Assembly: GCA_016707585.1 (NCBI GenBank)
Contig: JADJHL010000012.1
Coordinates: forward strand, 124,001-188,000
Source of the DNA: Ignavibacteriales bacterium
GTDB lineage: Bacteria > Bacteroidota > Ignavibacteria > Ignavibacteriales > Ignavibacteriaceae
Direction of reading: 5' to 3'
DNA: 64,000 nt
Position 1 is the first letter of the stretch, and the number at the start of each line of letters is the position of its first letter. The position numbers and the translations under genes were made by a program. The notes beneath the pieces were generated by a model. The model searched no databases. It was not told the origin of the DNA and saw only the letters and a program-made list of their open reading frames with translations. Of this stretch, positions 9,215-18,286 are shown in pieces.

Positions 9215-11212
9215 TTAAAAATCCTCTTCAAGCAGCCAGCCTTCAGCTAAATCTGGAGTAATATCTGAAATGAATCGTGATGGTTTTGATAATGTTATTC
9301 CTGCTTCACGATCGTAAAGATTCATTGGGTATGTAATAAACAAATTATTTTTCGCACGTGTTGAAGCAACGTACATCAATCGTCTTTCTTCTTCCAGAGT
9401 TTCTAAACTTTCGATTGATCTTGCAGAAGGGAAGTATCCTTCAACAGCGTGAATAATAAAAACCGAATGCCATTCCAATCCTTTTGCGGAATGAATTGTA
9501 GAAAGTGTTACATACTCTTCTTCTTTATCAGTTGCATCAACATCAACAACACTTTCTATAATTGGCTCAATTGCCATATCGGAAAGTAAAGTATCAACAG
9601 ATGTATAATTTTCAACAATGTTTTGAAAAATTTCTAAATCCTTTTTTCGCTTATTCCAATCATCGTAATTAGCTTTAAATAAGTCCCAGTAGTAATCATA
9701 AACTTTCTGCACCATTTCTGATGGAAGTAATTTCTTTTTCTGAAGTTCGTACAATAGATAAAATAATGGACTCAGTTTGTGATGCTTAAATTCAGGCTGT
9801 TGATCAGGTTCAGCTTTAATTGTAATTCTGGAAGTTGCAAGTTCATCTAAAATGCGTTGAGCAGTTTTTGGTCCAATACCTTCGTGTAAAAGTAAAACTC
9901 TGTACCAGCTAATAACATCTTTAGGATTAATTGCGATACGAAGAAATGCCATTACATCTTTAACGTGTGCAGTTTCAACAAACTTCATTCCGCCAAACTT
10001 TTGGAACGGAACATTTGCTTTTGCAAGTTCAAGTTCAAGATCAAACGAAAAGAAAGACGAACGAAACAATACTGCAATATCTTTTAAAGGAACTCCTTCT
10101 TCTCTAAGATCAAGAATTTTTTCTACAATAAATTTTGATTGAAGATTTTCTGTTGATGCCGCAACGATGTTTGGCAATGTTCCGCTTCCGCGTCTTGAGT
10201 AAAGATCTTTTTTATACTTCTCAACTGCAGCATCATTAATTCTATTTGCAAAATCCAAAATTGATTGATGACTTCTATAATTTTCTTCAAGTTTTATAAT
10301 CTTAACATCATCAAAAAGTTTTGGGAATTGCATTATGTTATGAAAATCTGCACCACGAAAAGAATAAATTGCCTGGGAATCATCACCAACAACCATTACG
10401 TTTCTACTATACTGTGATAATCCTTTTACAATTTCAGATTGCAGATGATTTGTATCCTGGTATTCATCAACCATTACAAATTTTATTTCTGCAAGAAGTG
10501 CTTTTACAGCCGGACCACCTTTATACAAAAACTCGCGCAAGTAAACGAGCAGATCATCATAATCAAGAAGATTATTTCGTCGCTTATATTCCGTAAATAT
10601 TTTATTGATTTCTAAAATCTTATCCAGCAAAGGAATAAAATGTGGATAATCATTTTCAATTATCTCTTCAACTTTCTTTCCAGTGTTAACACTTAAACTA
10701 AAAACTTTATTAAGTGTTTGTTTATTTGGAAACCTTTTTTCTTTAGTGATAAATCCATCCTGTGAACGGATAAGATTAATTACATCAGCACTATCACCTT
10801 GATCAAGTATTGTGAATGAAGAGTCAAGTCCGATTGCTCTTGCATATTTTCTAAGTGTAAGATTTGCAAAAGAATGAAATGTACCACCGCGAATTTTTGA
10901 ACAACGATCATCAAGCAGCATAGATGCACGTTTCATCATTTCATTTGCAGCTTTTCGTGTAAATGTTAAAAGTAGTATTGAGTTTGGATCATGACCGAGT
11001 TCAATTAATCTTGCAACACGATAAACAAGTGTTCTTGTTTTACCGGTTCCCGCACCGGCAATAATTAAGTAACATCCGTTAACAGCAGAAGCGGCTTCAA
11101 ACTGTGTGGTGTTTAATTCTTCCTGGTAATTAATTGTAAAACGGGCTTCGTCCGTTTGTTGAACTAAGCCCGTTTGTCCAAGTCTTTTTAACGTATATTT
11201 TTTCTGATTCAT
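9215..11212 (-). CDS. UvrD/PcrA-like superfamily 1 DNA helicase
   Basis: 665-residue ATP-dependent 3'-5' helicase of the UvrD/Rep/PcrA family. Visible motifs are Q-motif region NTTQFEAA (~35), Walker A AGAGTGKT (52-59), motif Ia LLLTFTRKAANEM, Walker B/motif II DEYQDTN (249-255), motif III GDDSQAIYSFRGA, motif IV LEENYRS, motif V TIHSAKGLEW and motif VI VASTRAKNNL. It is slightly shorter than typical UvrD/PcrA and lacks the long C-terminal tail. Its start overlaps the stop of the upstream gene by 4 bases, so translation is probably coupled. The expected role is unwinding in repair or replication restart. It could be any SF1A paralogue, hence no symbol. Confidence 0.93.
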   Translation of the reverse strand: MNQKKYTLKRLGQTGLVQQTDEARFTINYQEELNTTQFEAASAVNGCYLIIAGAGTGKTRTLVYRVARLIELGHDPNSILLLTFTRKAANEMMKRASMLLDDRCSKIRGGTFHSFANLTLRKYARAIGLDSSFTILDQGDSADVINLIRSQDGFITKEKRFPNKQTLNKVFSLSVNTGKKVEEIIENDYPHFIPLLDKILEINKIFTEYKRRNNLLDYDDLLVYLREFLYKGGPAVKALLAEIKFVMVDEYQDTNHLQSEIVKGLSQYSRNVMVVGDDSQAIYSFRGADFHNIMQFPKLFDDVKIIKLEENYRSHQSILDFANRINDAAVEKYKKDLYSRRGSGTLPNIVAASTENLQSKFIVEKILDLREEGVPLKDIAVLFRSSFFSFDLELELAKANVPFQKFGGMKFVETAHVKDVMAFLRIAINPKDVISWYRVLLLHEGIGPKTAQRILDELATSRITIKAEPDQQPEFKHHKLSPLFYLLYELQKKKLLPSEMVQKVYDYYWDLFKANYDDWNKRKKDLEIFQNIVENYTSVDTLLSDMAIEPIIESVVDVDATDKEEEYVTLSTIHSAKGLEWHSVFIIHAVEGYFPSARSIESLETLEEERRLMYVASTRAKNNLFITYPMNLYDREAGITLSKPSRFISDITPDLAEGWLLEEDF

Positions 11213-11820
11213 CTACGCAGTGCTTTTGGCTTTCCTAAAATTTCTGAAAATAAAATATACTCTCGAACAGTTGTAGGATTTTTTAATTTACGATTGAAAT
11301 CGGTTATTGCAGCTCTTTGTTTACGCGGTCCTGCTAAAACTCTTTCAAAAGCTTTTGCACCTGCCTCAATTATAGGATCATCAGTAACTTTTTGTCTTTG
11401 TAAATCAAGCAGAGCTTTTCTATTCGACATTTTATCATCGTAAGTTTCCCTTGAGCCAATTGGATTTTTATCTTCAACATTTCTCTGTAATCGCTTATCT
11501 TCAACTAGATCAAGATCTTTATCTTTAATCTCGTGTGATGCATATTCAACATTTTTTTCAACCTGTTTGGGTGTTGGTTGTTCTGGAATCGGAAGATTTC
11601 CTTTAATCATATTTTCAAGTTCACGCAAAATATCATATTCATCTTGCTTCTTTGACACTTGGGTTAAATCGACATTACTTTGCTCTTTTGGAAATTGAGT
11701 AGCGTTTCTTGGTTTTGTTCCTGGTAATGGCGGCTTCGGCTGCTCTTTCTTTTTAAAGAAAGAACTTATGAAGCTAAAAATTATTACACCATAAATCAGG
11801 TATTGAAATAAATCATCCAT
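11209..11820 (-). CDS. Membrane-anchored hypothetical protein in floA-helicase operon
   Basis: 203 residues. One N-terminal membrane segment (LIYGVIIFSFISSFF, ~6-20) is followed by KKKEQPKPPLPG and then a hydrophilic, highly charged region. The C-terminus has a conserved-looking stretch (RAAITDFNRKLKNPTTVREYILFSEILGKPKALRR) that fits a short helical domain; similar tails with a 'VREAIILSEILGPP' phrase occur in Bacteroidota proteins of unknown function. It lies 54 bases after floA and overlaps the helicase start by 4 bases, so the three genes are likely one operon. No enzyme motif is present and function is unknown. Confidence 0.75.
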   Translation of the reverse strand: MDDLFQYLIYGVIIFSFISSFFKKKEQPKPPLPGTKPRNATQFPKEQSNVDLTQVSKKQDEYDILRELENMIKGNLPIPEQPTPKQVEKNVEYASHEIKDKDLDLVEDKRLQRNVEDKNPIGSRETYDDKMSNRKALLDLQRQKVTDDPIIEAGAKAFERVLAGPRKQRAAITDFNRKLKNPTTVREYILFSEILGKPKALRR

Positions 11821-11874
11821 AAGGCTTCTCTATGTCTTTTTTAAATTATTTATAATATTCATTCCAGATTCGCC

Positions 11875-12864
11875 TTATGAATCAGATTTTTTCTTTTCTT
11901 CCGGTTGTGCTATTGATGTTCTCATATCAGTATCAGCTTGAATATTTTTTAGATTGTAATAATCCATAACACCAAGTTTACCATTTCTAAATGCGTCAGC
12001 AATTGCTCTTGGAACTTCAGATTCAGCTTCAACAACTTTAGCGCGCATTTTAGAAACTTCAGCAATGTTTTCCTGTTCTGTTGCAACTGCTGCGGCACGT
12101 CTCTCTTCAGCCTTTGCACGTGCAACTTTAAGATCTGCCTCTGCCTGATCTGTTTGTAAAATAGCTCCGATGTTTTGACCGATATCAACATCAGCAATAT
12201 CTATTGAAAGAATTTCAAATGCGGTTCCGCTGTCTAATCCTTTTGATAAAACTGATTTTGAAATTTTATCAGGATTTTCCAAAACCTCTTTGTGTGATTC
12301 ACTCGAACCAATTGTTGAAACAATTCCTTCACCAACTCTTGCTAAAATTGTTGCTTCGCCGGCACCACCGACTAATCTTTCAATGTTAGCACGAACAGTA
12401 ACTCTTGCCATTGCTTTTAGCTGGATACCATCTTTTGCAACTGCAGATACCATTGGTGTTTCAATTACTTTTGGAACAACTGACATCTTAACAGCTTCAA
12501 GAACATCTCTTCCTGCAAGATCAATTGCAGTGGCCCGTTCAAAAGTTAATCCAAGATTAGCTTTATCCGCAGAGATAAGTGCGTTTATAACTTTTGTAAT
12601 ATTTCCACCTGCAAGATAATGCGCTTCAAGTTTTGCCTGATCAATTGTTAATCCAGCTTTAGTTGCTGTGATCATATTTCTTACAACTAAAACCGGCGGA
12701 ACTTTTCTTAATCTCATTCCAACTAAATCTCTAACTATCTTTACTTTTACTCCGGAAAAGTAAGCGGTTATAAATAATCCGAGTGGAACGAAATATAGAA
12801 ACATGAACAAGAAAAATACTGCAATAATGATTATCACTAATGACAATCCAGTTAATGCTTCCAT
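11875..12864 (-). CDS. floA: Flotillin-like protein FloA (UPF0365)
   Basis: 329 residues, the usual length of FloA. An N-terminal membrane hairpin segment (LVIIIIAVFFLFMFLYFVPLGLF region, ~8-35) precedes the family-diagnostic stretch GVKVKIVRDLVGMRLRKVPP. The SPFH/band-7 core (MVSAVAKDGIQLKAMARVTVR, VGGAGEATILARVGEGIVS) and an Ala/Glu-rich coiled coil (QAEADLKVARAKAEERRAAA) follow. FloA oligomerises in membrane microdomains and supports membrane protein complexes. It is the first gene of a probable operon with the two genes downstream on the minus strand. Confidence 0.95.
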   Translation of the reverse strand: MEALTGLSLVIIIIAVFFLFMFLYFVPLGLFITAYFSGVKVKIVRDLVGMRLRKVPPVLVVRNMITATKAGLTIDQAKLEAHYLAGGNITKVINALISADKANLGLTFERATAIDLAGRDVLEAVKMSVVPKVIETPMVSAVAKDGIQLKAMARVTVRANIERLVGGAGEATILARVGEGIVSTIGSSESHKEVLENPDKISKSVLSKGLDSGTAFEILSIDIADVDIGQNIGAILQTDQAEADLKVARAKAEERRAAAVATEQENIAEVSKMRAKVVEAESEVPRAIADAFRNGKLGVMDYYNLKNIQADTDMRTSIAQPEEKKKSDS

Positions 12865-13212
12865 TTATCTATACTCCATAATTTTGTTTATTAAAAGATC
12901 ATTAAGCAGGAATATCCCTGCGTTTAAATTTACTTATCTGCCTTAATGACCATTATTAAGATTTTATGACGTTAAAATTATCATTTTAGCAGAACAATTT
13001 TTCTTTCTTAACTGAAATTAGAGAAAATTTTAACCAAACTGTACTGGCATTTTAATTGTCCCTTTAAATCCAAAATTTATCACTATAAAGTGTGATTCAG
13101 AAGCATTCATTAGATGCTGGCTTGATAAGGGACTACACTTATTATTATATTTAAATTGTGAAACCAAATCAGAGAAAATTTTGTTTCACTTTTAATCAAA
13201 TTAAGGAGTTTT
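12865..13212. other. Divergent promoter region floA / clpC
   Basis: 348 bases between divergently transcribed floA and clpC, with no convincing ORF. A strong ribosome binding site (AAGGAG, 13203-13208) precedes clpC. I found no CIRCE-type or CtsR-type operator by eye, so the regulation of clpC is not visible. Confidence 0.5.
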
Positions 13213-15720
13213 ATGGACGGAAATTTCTCAGATAGATTGCAGGATGTAATTCGGCTCAGCAGAGAAGAGGCACTTAGACTTGGTCACGATTATATTGGTA
13301 CGGAACATCTTTTGCTCGGAATTATTCGCGAAGGGCAGGGAGTTGCTGTAAGAATATTAAGAAATCTTGATAGTGATTTACTAAAACTGAAAAAAGCAAT
13401 TGAAGATACTGTTAGAACTTCTGGCGGAACTTTAACGATTGGAAATATTCCACTTACAAAACAAGCAGAAAAAGTTTTAAAGATTACACAAATCGAATCT
13501 AAAATTTATAAAGCTGATGTTATTGGAACTGAACATTTACTTCTTTCTTTGTTAAGAGATGAAGATAATATTGCTACACAAATTTTGCATCAATTTAATG
13601 TTACGTATGATTCTGCTCGATCAGAGCTTAACTCAATGTTAAGTGCAAAAAATCCAAAAGATCCCGGACAAAAAATTCCGCCACAAATGGATAAAAAAGG
13701 TGATAAGACTAAAACTCCTGTATTAGATAATTTTGGTCGTGATCTTACTAAACTTGGACTTGATGATAAGCTCGATCCAGTTGTTGGAAGAGAAAAAGAA
13801 ATTGAACGCGTTGCACAAATTCTTAGCAGAAGAAAAAAGAATAATCCTGTTTTAATTGGTGAACCCGGTGTTGGTAAAACTGCAATTGCGGAAGGTTTAG
13901 CATTAAGAATTATCCAGAAAAAAGTTCCTAGAACTTTGCAGGATAAACGTGTTGTTACTTTAGATCTTGCAGGTCTTGTTGCCGGTACAAAATATCGCGG
14001 ACAGTTTGAAGAGAGAATGAAAGCTTTGATGAATGAACTCGAAAAAGCTGAAGATGTAATTCTCTTTATCGATGAACTTCATACAATTGTTGGCGCTGGT
14101 GGTGCAAGCGGATCGCTTGATGCTTCCAATATGTTTAAACCTGCGTTGGCTCGCGGCGATATACAGTGTATCGGTGCAACAACTTTAGATGAATACAGAA
14201 AGTTTATCGAAACTGATGGCGCACTTGATAGAAGATTCCAGAAAGTTATGGTTGATCCACCAAACTATGATGAAACACTTCAGATACTTGAAAACATAAA
14301 GTTTAAATATGAAGAACATCATCACGTAAGATATTCTAAGGAAGCGATTGAAACCGCAGTTAAATTAAGTGTTCGTTACATAACAGATCGTCATCTTCCT
14401 GATAAAGCAATTGATGTAATTGATGAAGCTGGCTCAAGAGTTCACATGGGTAACTTTGAAGTTCCTCAGGATATACTTGATCTTGAAGAAGAAATTGAAG
14501 GTGTAAAAAAAGATAAAGCCCGCGTTGTAAAAATGCAGGATTATGAAGAAGCTGCACGTTTGCGTGATAAAGAACGTAATCTTCTTTCTGATCTTGAAAC
14601 TGCAAAACGTGATTGGGATACAAGAACAAAAGATATTGTACACGATGTTAGTGAAGATGATATTGCTACAGTTGTTGCAATGATGACAGGAATTCCTGTT
14701 AATCGAATTGCTCAAACTGAATCTGATAAATTATTAAAGATGAGTGATGCACTCAAGAAGTCTATTGTTGGACAGGATGAAGCCGTATTAAAACTTACAA
14801 AAGCTATTCGTAGAACTCGTGCTGGATTAAAAAGTCCAAATCGCCCTATCGGTAGTTTTATTTTCTTGGGTCCAACTGGAGTTGGAAAAACAGAACTTTG
14901 TAAAGTGCTTGCAAAATATTTATTCGATAGTGAAGATGCGCTTGTAAGAATTGATATGAGTGAGTATATGGAAAAGTTTTCTGTATCAAGATTGGTTGGA
15001 GCGCCTCCCGGATATGTTGGATATGAAGAAGGCGGACAATTAACTGAAAAAGTTAGACGCAAACCTTACTCAGTTGTATTGTTTGATGAAATTGAAAAAG
15101 CACATCCTGATATTTTTAGTTTATTGCTCCAGGTTCTTGATGATGGAACATTAACTGATTCGCTTGGAAGAAAAGTTGATTTCAAAAATACAATTATCAT
15201 TATGACATCAAACGTTGGAACCAAAGACATAAAGAACATTAGCAAGTTTGGTTTTAGCGGTGATGATAAAGCTGATAAGTATGCAAGCTTAAAAGATACA
15301 GTTGAAGAAGCAATGAAGAGATTGTTTAATCCTGAGTTCTTAAACAGAATTGATGATACAATCGTGTTCAGAAATCTTGATAAGAATGATATACACCAGA
15401 TAATTGAAATTGAGATAAAAGACCTTATGAAGAACATAAAAGAAAATAAATTAGGTTTGATCCTTGATGAATCTGCAAAAGAATTTTTAGTAAACAAAGG
15501 CTTTGATGAAAAGTTTGGTGCTCGTCCTTTACGAAGAGCCTTGCAAAAATATGTTGAAGATCCATTAGCAGAAGAAATTCTTCGCGGCTCATTTAAAGAA
15601 GGAACAACGATACTTGCCAAGCACGTTGAAGGTACAGAAGATTTAGTTTTCTTTGATGAATCTTTAGAACATCCTGATCCAAATGTAGAACCGGAAAAAA
15701 CTGATTTGGGTGGAATTTAG
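13213..15720 (+). CDS. clpC: ATP-dependent Clp protease ATP-binding subunit ClpC
   Basis: 835-residue class I Clp/Hsp100 unfoldase. Two Clp_N repeats occupy ~1-150 (GHDYIGTEHLLLGIIREG and IGTEHLLLSLLRDE). The first AAA+ module has Walker A GEPGVGKT (216-223) and Walker B VILFIDELH, and a UVR-motif-like linker follows (~420-460, EEAARLRDKERNL), which separates ClpC from ClpB/ClpA. The second AAA+ module has Walker A GPTGVGKT (from 553) and Walker B VVLFDEIEKAHPD. The C-terminal D2-small domain includes FGARPLRRALQKYVEDPLAE. It feeds substrates to ClpP, which is not in the window. Its own terminator lies at 15746. Confidence 0.97.
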   Translation: MDGNFSDRLQDVIRLSREEALRLGHDYIGTEHLLLGIIREGQGVAVRILRNLDSDLLKLKKAIEDTVRTSGGTLTIGNIPLTKQAEKVLKITQIESKIYKADVIGTEHLLLSLLRDEDNIATQILHQFNVTYDSARSELNSMLSAKNPKDPGQKIPPQMDKKGDKTKTPVLDNFGRDLTKLGLDDKLDPVVGREKEIERVAQILSRRKKNNPVLIGEPGVGKTAIAEGLALRIIQKKVPRTLQDKRVVTLDLAGLVAGTKYRGQFEERMKALMNELEKAEDVILFIDELHTIVGAGGASGSLDASNMFKPALARGDIQCIGATTLDEYRKFIETDGALDRRFQKVMVDPPNYDETLQILENIKFKYEEHHHVRYSKEAIETAVKLSVRYITDRHLPDKAIDVIDEAGSRVHMGNFEVPQDILDLEEEIEGVKKDKARVVKMQDYEEAARLRDKERNLLSDLETAKRDWDTRTKDIVHDVSEDDIATVVAMMTGIPVNRIAQTESDKLLKMSDALKKSIVGQDEAVLKLTKAIRRTRAGLKSPNRPIGSFIFLGPTGVGKTELCKVLAKYLFDSEDALVRIDMSEYMEKFSVSRLVGAPPGYVGYEEGGQLTEKVRRKPYSVVLFDEIEKAHPDIFSLLLQVLDDGTLTDSLGRKVDFKNTIIIMTSNVGTKDIKNISKFGFSGDDKADKYASLKDTVEEAMKRLFNPEFLNRIDDTIVFRNLDKNDIHQIIEIEIKDLMKNIKENKLGLILDESAKEFLVNKGFDEKFGARPLRRALQKYVEDPLAEEILRGSFKEGTTILAKHVEGTEDLVFFDESLEHPDPNVEPEKTDLGGI

Positions 15721-15745
15721 TTTATAATTTAATTTGACCATTTCT

Positions 15746-15775
15746 AAGCGCATTCTTTAGGATGCGCTTTTTTTT
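15746..15775 (+). terminator. Rho-independent terminator after clpC
   Basis: Hairpin AAGCGCATTC-TTTA-GGATGCGCTT, one G-T pair in the stem, followed by six more T's. Confidence 0.9.
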
Positions 15776-15816
15776 GATTATTTTTATATCACAATCATTA
15801 AATCTTCAGGTACTAT

Positions 15817-16101
15817 ATGAATAAACTTAATAAGGTTCAAATCAATTCTAATCTTTCAAAGATTTCAGGATGGGCTTTTGAGAATAAGACAATATCAAAG
15901 CAATTCCAGTTTAAAGATTTTATAGAGGCATTATCTTTTGTAAATGCAGTTGGATTGGAATCTGAAAAGATGGATCATCATCCTGATATTTTAATGTTTG
16001 CATGGAATAAAGTTAAAATCACAATATCAACACATAGTGCCGGTGGAGTAACAGAAAAAGATTTTTCACTTGCACAAAAAATAGAGGAAAGAATAAAATG
16101 A
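15817..16101 (+). CDS. Pterin-4a-carbinolamine dehydratase (PCD/DCoH family)
   Basis: 94 residues, the full family length. The diagnostic motif EKMDHHPDI, with two adjacent histidines, appears around residue 50, followed by NKVKITISTHSAGGVTEKDFSLA, which matches the family's T-H--GG-T--D--LA ending. The enzyme dehydrates 4a-hydroxytetrahydropterin in pterin recycling. No aromatic amino acid hydroxylase is nearby, so its partner in this organism is unclear. Its stop overlaps the next ATG by 4 bases, indicating an operon with the TPR protein and pyrE. Confidence 0.92.
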   Translation: MNKLNKVQINSNLSKISGWAFENKTISKQFQFKDFIEALSFVNAVGLESEKMDHHPDILMFAWNKVKITISTHSAGGVTEKDFSLAQKIEERIK

Positions 16102-16409
16102 GCTCGCGTTTAGATGAACTTTTAGATAAGTATGATGAAAATCCTTTAGACCCTGATATCATCTACAGTATTGTAAAAGAGTATTTAAAAAGTAATATGG
16201 ATGATGAAGCCGAGGATTTTCTTAAAGATTTAATTAAGAAAGATCCAAAGTACGTTCAGGCTTACATAACTTACGGTAACATCAAAGAAAATAATAACGA
16301 GGTTGAAGATGCTGAATATTATTATCGAACAGGTTTAAGAATCGCGAAAGAATTAAACGATACAAAAGCTATTAGAGCTCTGGAGGATTATCTTGATGAA
16401 CTTGAATAA
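16098..16409 (+). CDS. Small TPR-like protein
   Basis: 103 residues, mostly helical. It has repeated TPR-like helices: MDDEAEDFLKDLIKKDPKYVQAYITYGNIKENNNEVEDAEYYYRTGLRIAKELND read in two blocks at ~35-60 and ~60-90. It overlaps the upstream gene by 4 bases and the downstream pyrE by 14 bases, so it sits within a tight translationally coupled operon. No signal peptide is present; probably a cytoplasmic protein-interaction factor of unknown partner. Confidence 0.75.
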   Translation: MSSRLDELLDKYDENPLDPDIIYSIVKEYLKSNMDDEAEDFLKDLIKKDPKYVQAYITYGNIKENNNEVEDAEYYYRTGLRIAKELNDTKAIRALEDYLDELE

Positions 16410-16980
16410 TGATGATGTTATAAAAATATTTAAAAGTACTGAAGCTCTACTCGAAGGACATTTCCTTTTAACATCAGGCAGACACAGTAACCAGTATTTT
16501 CAATGTGCAAAAGTGTTGCAGTATCCTGAATACACTTCACAAATTTGTTCTTTAATTGCAAACCATTTTAAGAATCACGAAATCGATACTGTGATTGCAC
16601 CGGCTATGGGCGGAATGATTGTAGGTTACGAAGTTGCAAGACAATTAAATAAACGTTCCATTTTTACTGAAAGAGAAAACAAAGAAATGACTTTGCGCCG
16701 TGGATTTTCTCTTGCTAAAGGAGAAAAAGTTTTAGTCTGTGAAGATGTTGTTACAACCGGCGGATCTGTATTTGAAGTTATTGAGATTGTTAAAAAATTT
16801 GATGCAGAAATAGTTGGAGTAGGAAGTATTGTTGATCGTAGTAATGGTAAAGTTGATTTTGGGTATGAGTTTTTTCCATCGCTAAGATTAAATGCTGTTT
16901 CTTATCCACCAGAGGATTGTGCGATTTGCAAAGAAGGAAAATTGGAACTAGTAAAACCAGGTTCAAGAAAAGTTTTTTAA
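16396..16980 (+). CDS. pyrE: Orotate phosphoribosyltransferase
   Basis: 194 residues. OPRTase converts orotate and PRPP to orotidine 5'-phosphate in de novo pyrimidine synthesis. The family start is visible in LLEGHFLLTSGRHSNQYFQC, the catalytic-loop lysine region in FTEREN..MTLRRGF, and the PRPP-binding motif in VLVCEDVVTTGGSV (~114-127). The C-terminal cysteines (CAICKEG) are typical of the clade. The ATG at 16396 is preferred over an adjacent in-frame TTG at 16393; GGAGG at 16382-16386 fits either. The gene overlaps the TPR gene by 14 bases. Confidence 0.95.
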   Translation: MNLNNDDVIKIFKSTEALLEGHFLLTSGRHSNQYFQCAKVLQYPEYTSQICSLIANHFKNHEIDTVIAPAMGGMIVGYEVARQLNKRSIFTERENKEMTLRRGFSLAKGEKVLVCEDVVTTGGSVFEVIEIVKKFDAEIVGVGSIVDRSNGKVDFGYEFFPSLRLNAVSYPPEDCAICKEGKLELVKPGSRKVF

Positions 16981-16999
16981 TTACTATAGAAAATTACAG

Positions 17000-18271
17000 A
17001 TGAAAATATTTATCTTATTGTTAGCATTCATACCATTAACATCATTTTCTCAAATAACTTTCGATCAATATTTCCAAAATAAAACTTTAAGATTGGATTA
17101 TTATCATACAGGAAATTCTTGTGAAGATTCATATTCGTTTGATGAATTGATTGAAGAACCATTTTGGGGCGGTTCAAAAATAAATCTGCTTGATAAGTTT
17201 GATTATGGCAAATATAAATTTTTAGTTAAGGATTTTGATTCAGGAAAAGAAATATATTCACGCACTTACTCAACATTGTTCAGTGAGTGGCAAACTACTG
17301 ATGAAGCAAAACAAACAATAAAAAGTTTTAGTGAAACAATTGTATTTCCGTATCCTAAAAACAACGTTATTGTTGAGTTTTACTCAAGAGACAAAAAGAA
17401 CGAACTTCACAAAAAGTTTGAGTATGTAGTTAATCCAAATAGTTACTTTGTAAAAACTGAACGCAAACTTAATTATGAAAATTTTGAAGTGATTAACAAT
17501 GGAAGTTCAAACGAAGTTGTTGATATTGTGATCATACCTGATGGTTATACAGAATCGGAAATGGATAAGTTTAAAAACGATTGTGATAAGTTTGTTGGTT
17601 ATCTATATAATGCTTCGCCTTATAAAGAAAATGAACATAAGTTTAATGTTTGGGGAATAATTGCTCCATCAACAGAATCTGGTACTGATATTCCGGCAGA
17701 AAATATCTGGAAAAACACAGTTGTAAATTCTCAATTTTATATGTTTGATCTTGATCGCTATTTAATGACGAATGATAATAAAACATTGCGTAACATTGCT
17801 TCAAATGCTCCATATGATCAGATATTTATTTTAGTTAATACAAAAAAATATGGCGGCGGAGCAATTTATAATCATTACTCTGTTTGCGTTAGTGATAACA
17901 ACAGCAGTGAATATATTTTTACACACGAGTTTGGACACGGATTTGCTGGGCTGGGTGATGAGTATTATACATCAGATGTTGCATATAATGATTTTTATCC
18001 ACTTGATGTTGAACCTCTTGATCCAAATTTAACTACTTTGGTTAACTTTGAAAGTAAGTGGAAAGATTTGATTGAAGAAGACTTGCCGGTTCCAACTCCA
18101 GTTACATTAGACTATAGAAATAAAGTTGGTGTTTTTGAAGGCGGAGGTTATGTGGCAAATGGTGTTTATAGACCAATGCAGGATTGTTCAATGAAATCAA
18201 TTTCAGTGGATAATTTTTGTGAAGTTTGTAAACGATCAATTAAACAAATGATTGATTTTTACAGTGAATAA
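17000..18271 (+). CDS. Secreted metallopeptidase, IgA peptidase M64 family
   Basis: 423 residues with signal peptide MKIFILLLAFIPLTSFS. An N-terminal M64-type beta domain precedes the catalytic domain, which begins near VDIVIIPDGYTESEMDKF. The zinc motif HEFGHGFAGLGDEY (H309, E310, H313, with D and E of GLGDEY completing the family signature) is intact. A late cysteine cluster (DCSMKSI...FCEVCKR) is also typical. Predicted to be an exported zinc endopeptidase; no sorting domain is present, so it may be periplasmic or released. The gene follows pyrE by 19 bases and may be cotranscribed. Confidence 0.9.
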   Translation: MKIFILLLAFIPLTSFSQITFDQYFQNKTLRLDYYHTGNSCEDSYSFDELIEEPFWGGSKINLLDKFDYGKYKFLVKDFDSGKEIYSRTYSTLFSEWQTTDEAKQTIKSFSETIVFPYPKNNVIVEFYSRDKKNELHKKFEYVVNPNSYFVKTERKLNYENFEVINNGSSNEVVDIVIIPDGYTESEMDKFKNDCDKFVGYLYNASPYKENEHKFNVWGIIAPSTESGTDIPAENIWKNTVVNSQFYMFDLDRYLMTNDNKTLRNIASNAPYDQIFILVNTKKYGGGAIYNHYSVCVSDNNSSEYIFTHEFGHGFAGLGDEYYTSDVAYNDFYPLDVEPLDPNLTTLVNFESKWKDLIEEDLPVPTPVTLDYRNKVGVFEGGGYVANGVYRPMQDCSMKSISVDNFCEVCKRSIKQMIDFYSE

Positions 18272-18286
18272 TATTTAAGGAAAAAT

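Noticed and set aside
15066..15620. 184-codon minus-strand ORF inside clpC
   Set aside because: Antisense to the conserved second AAA+ module of clpC, with no start signal or family; a codon-bias shadow.
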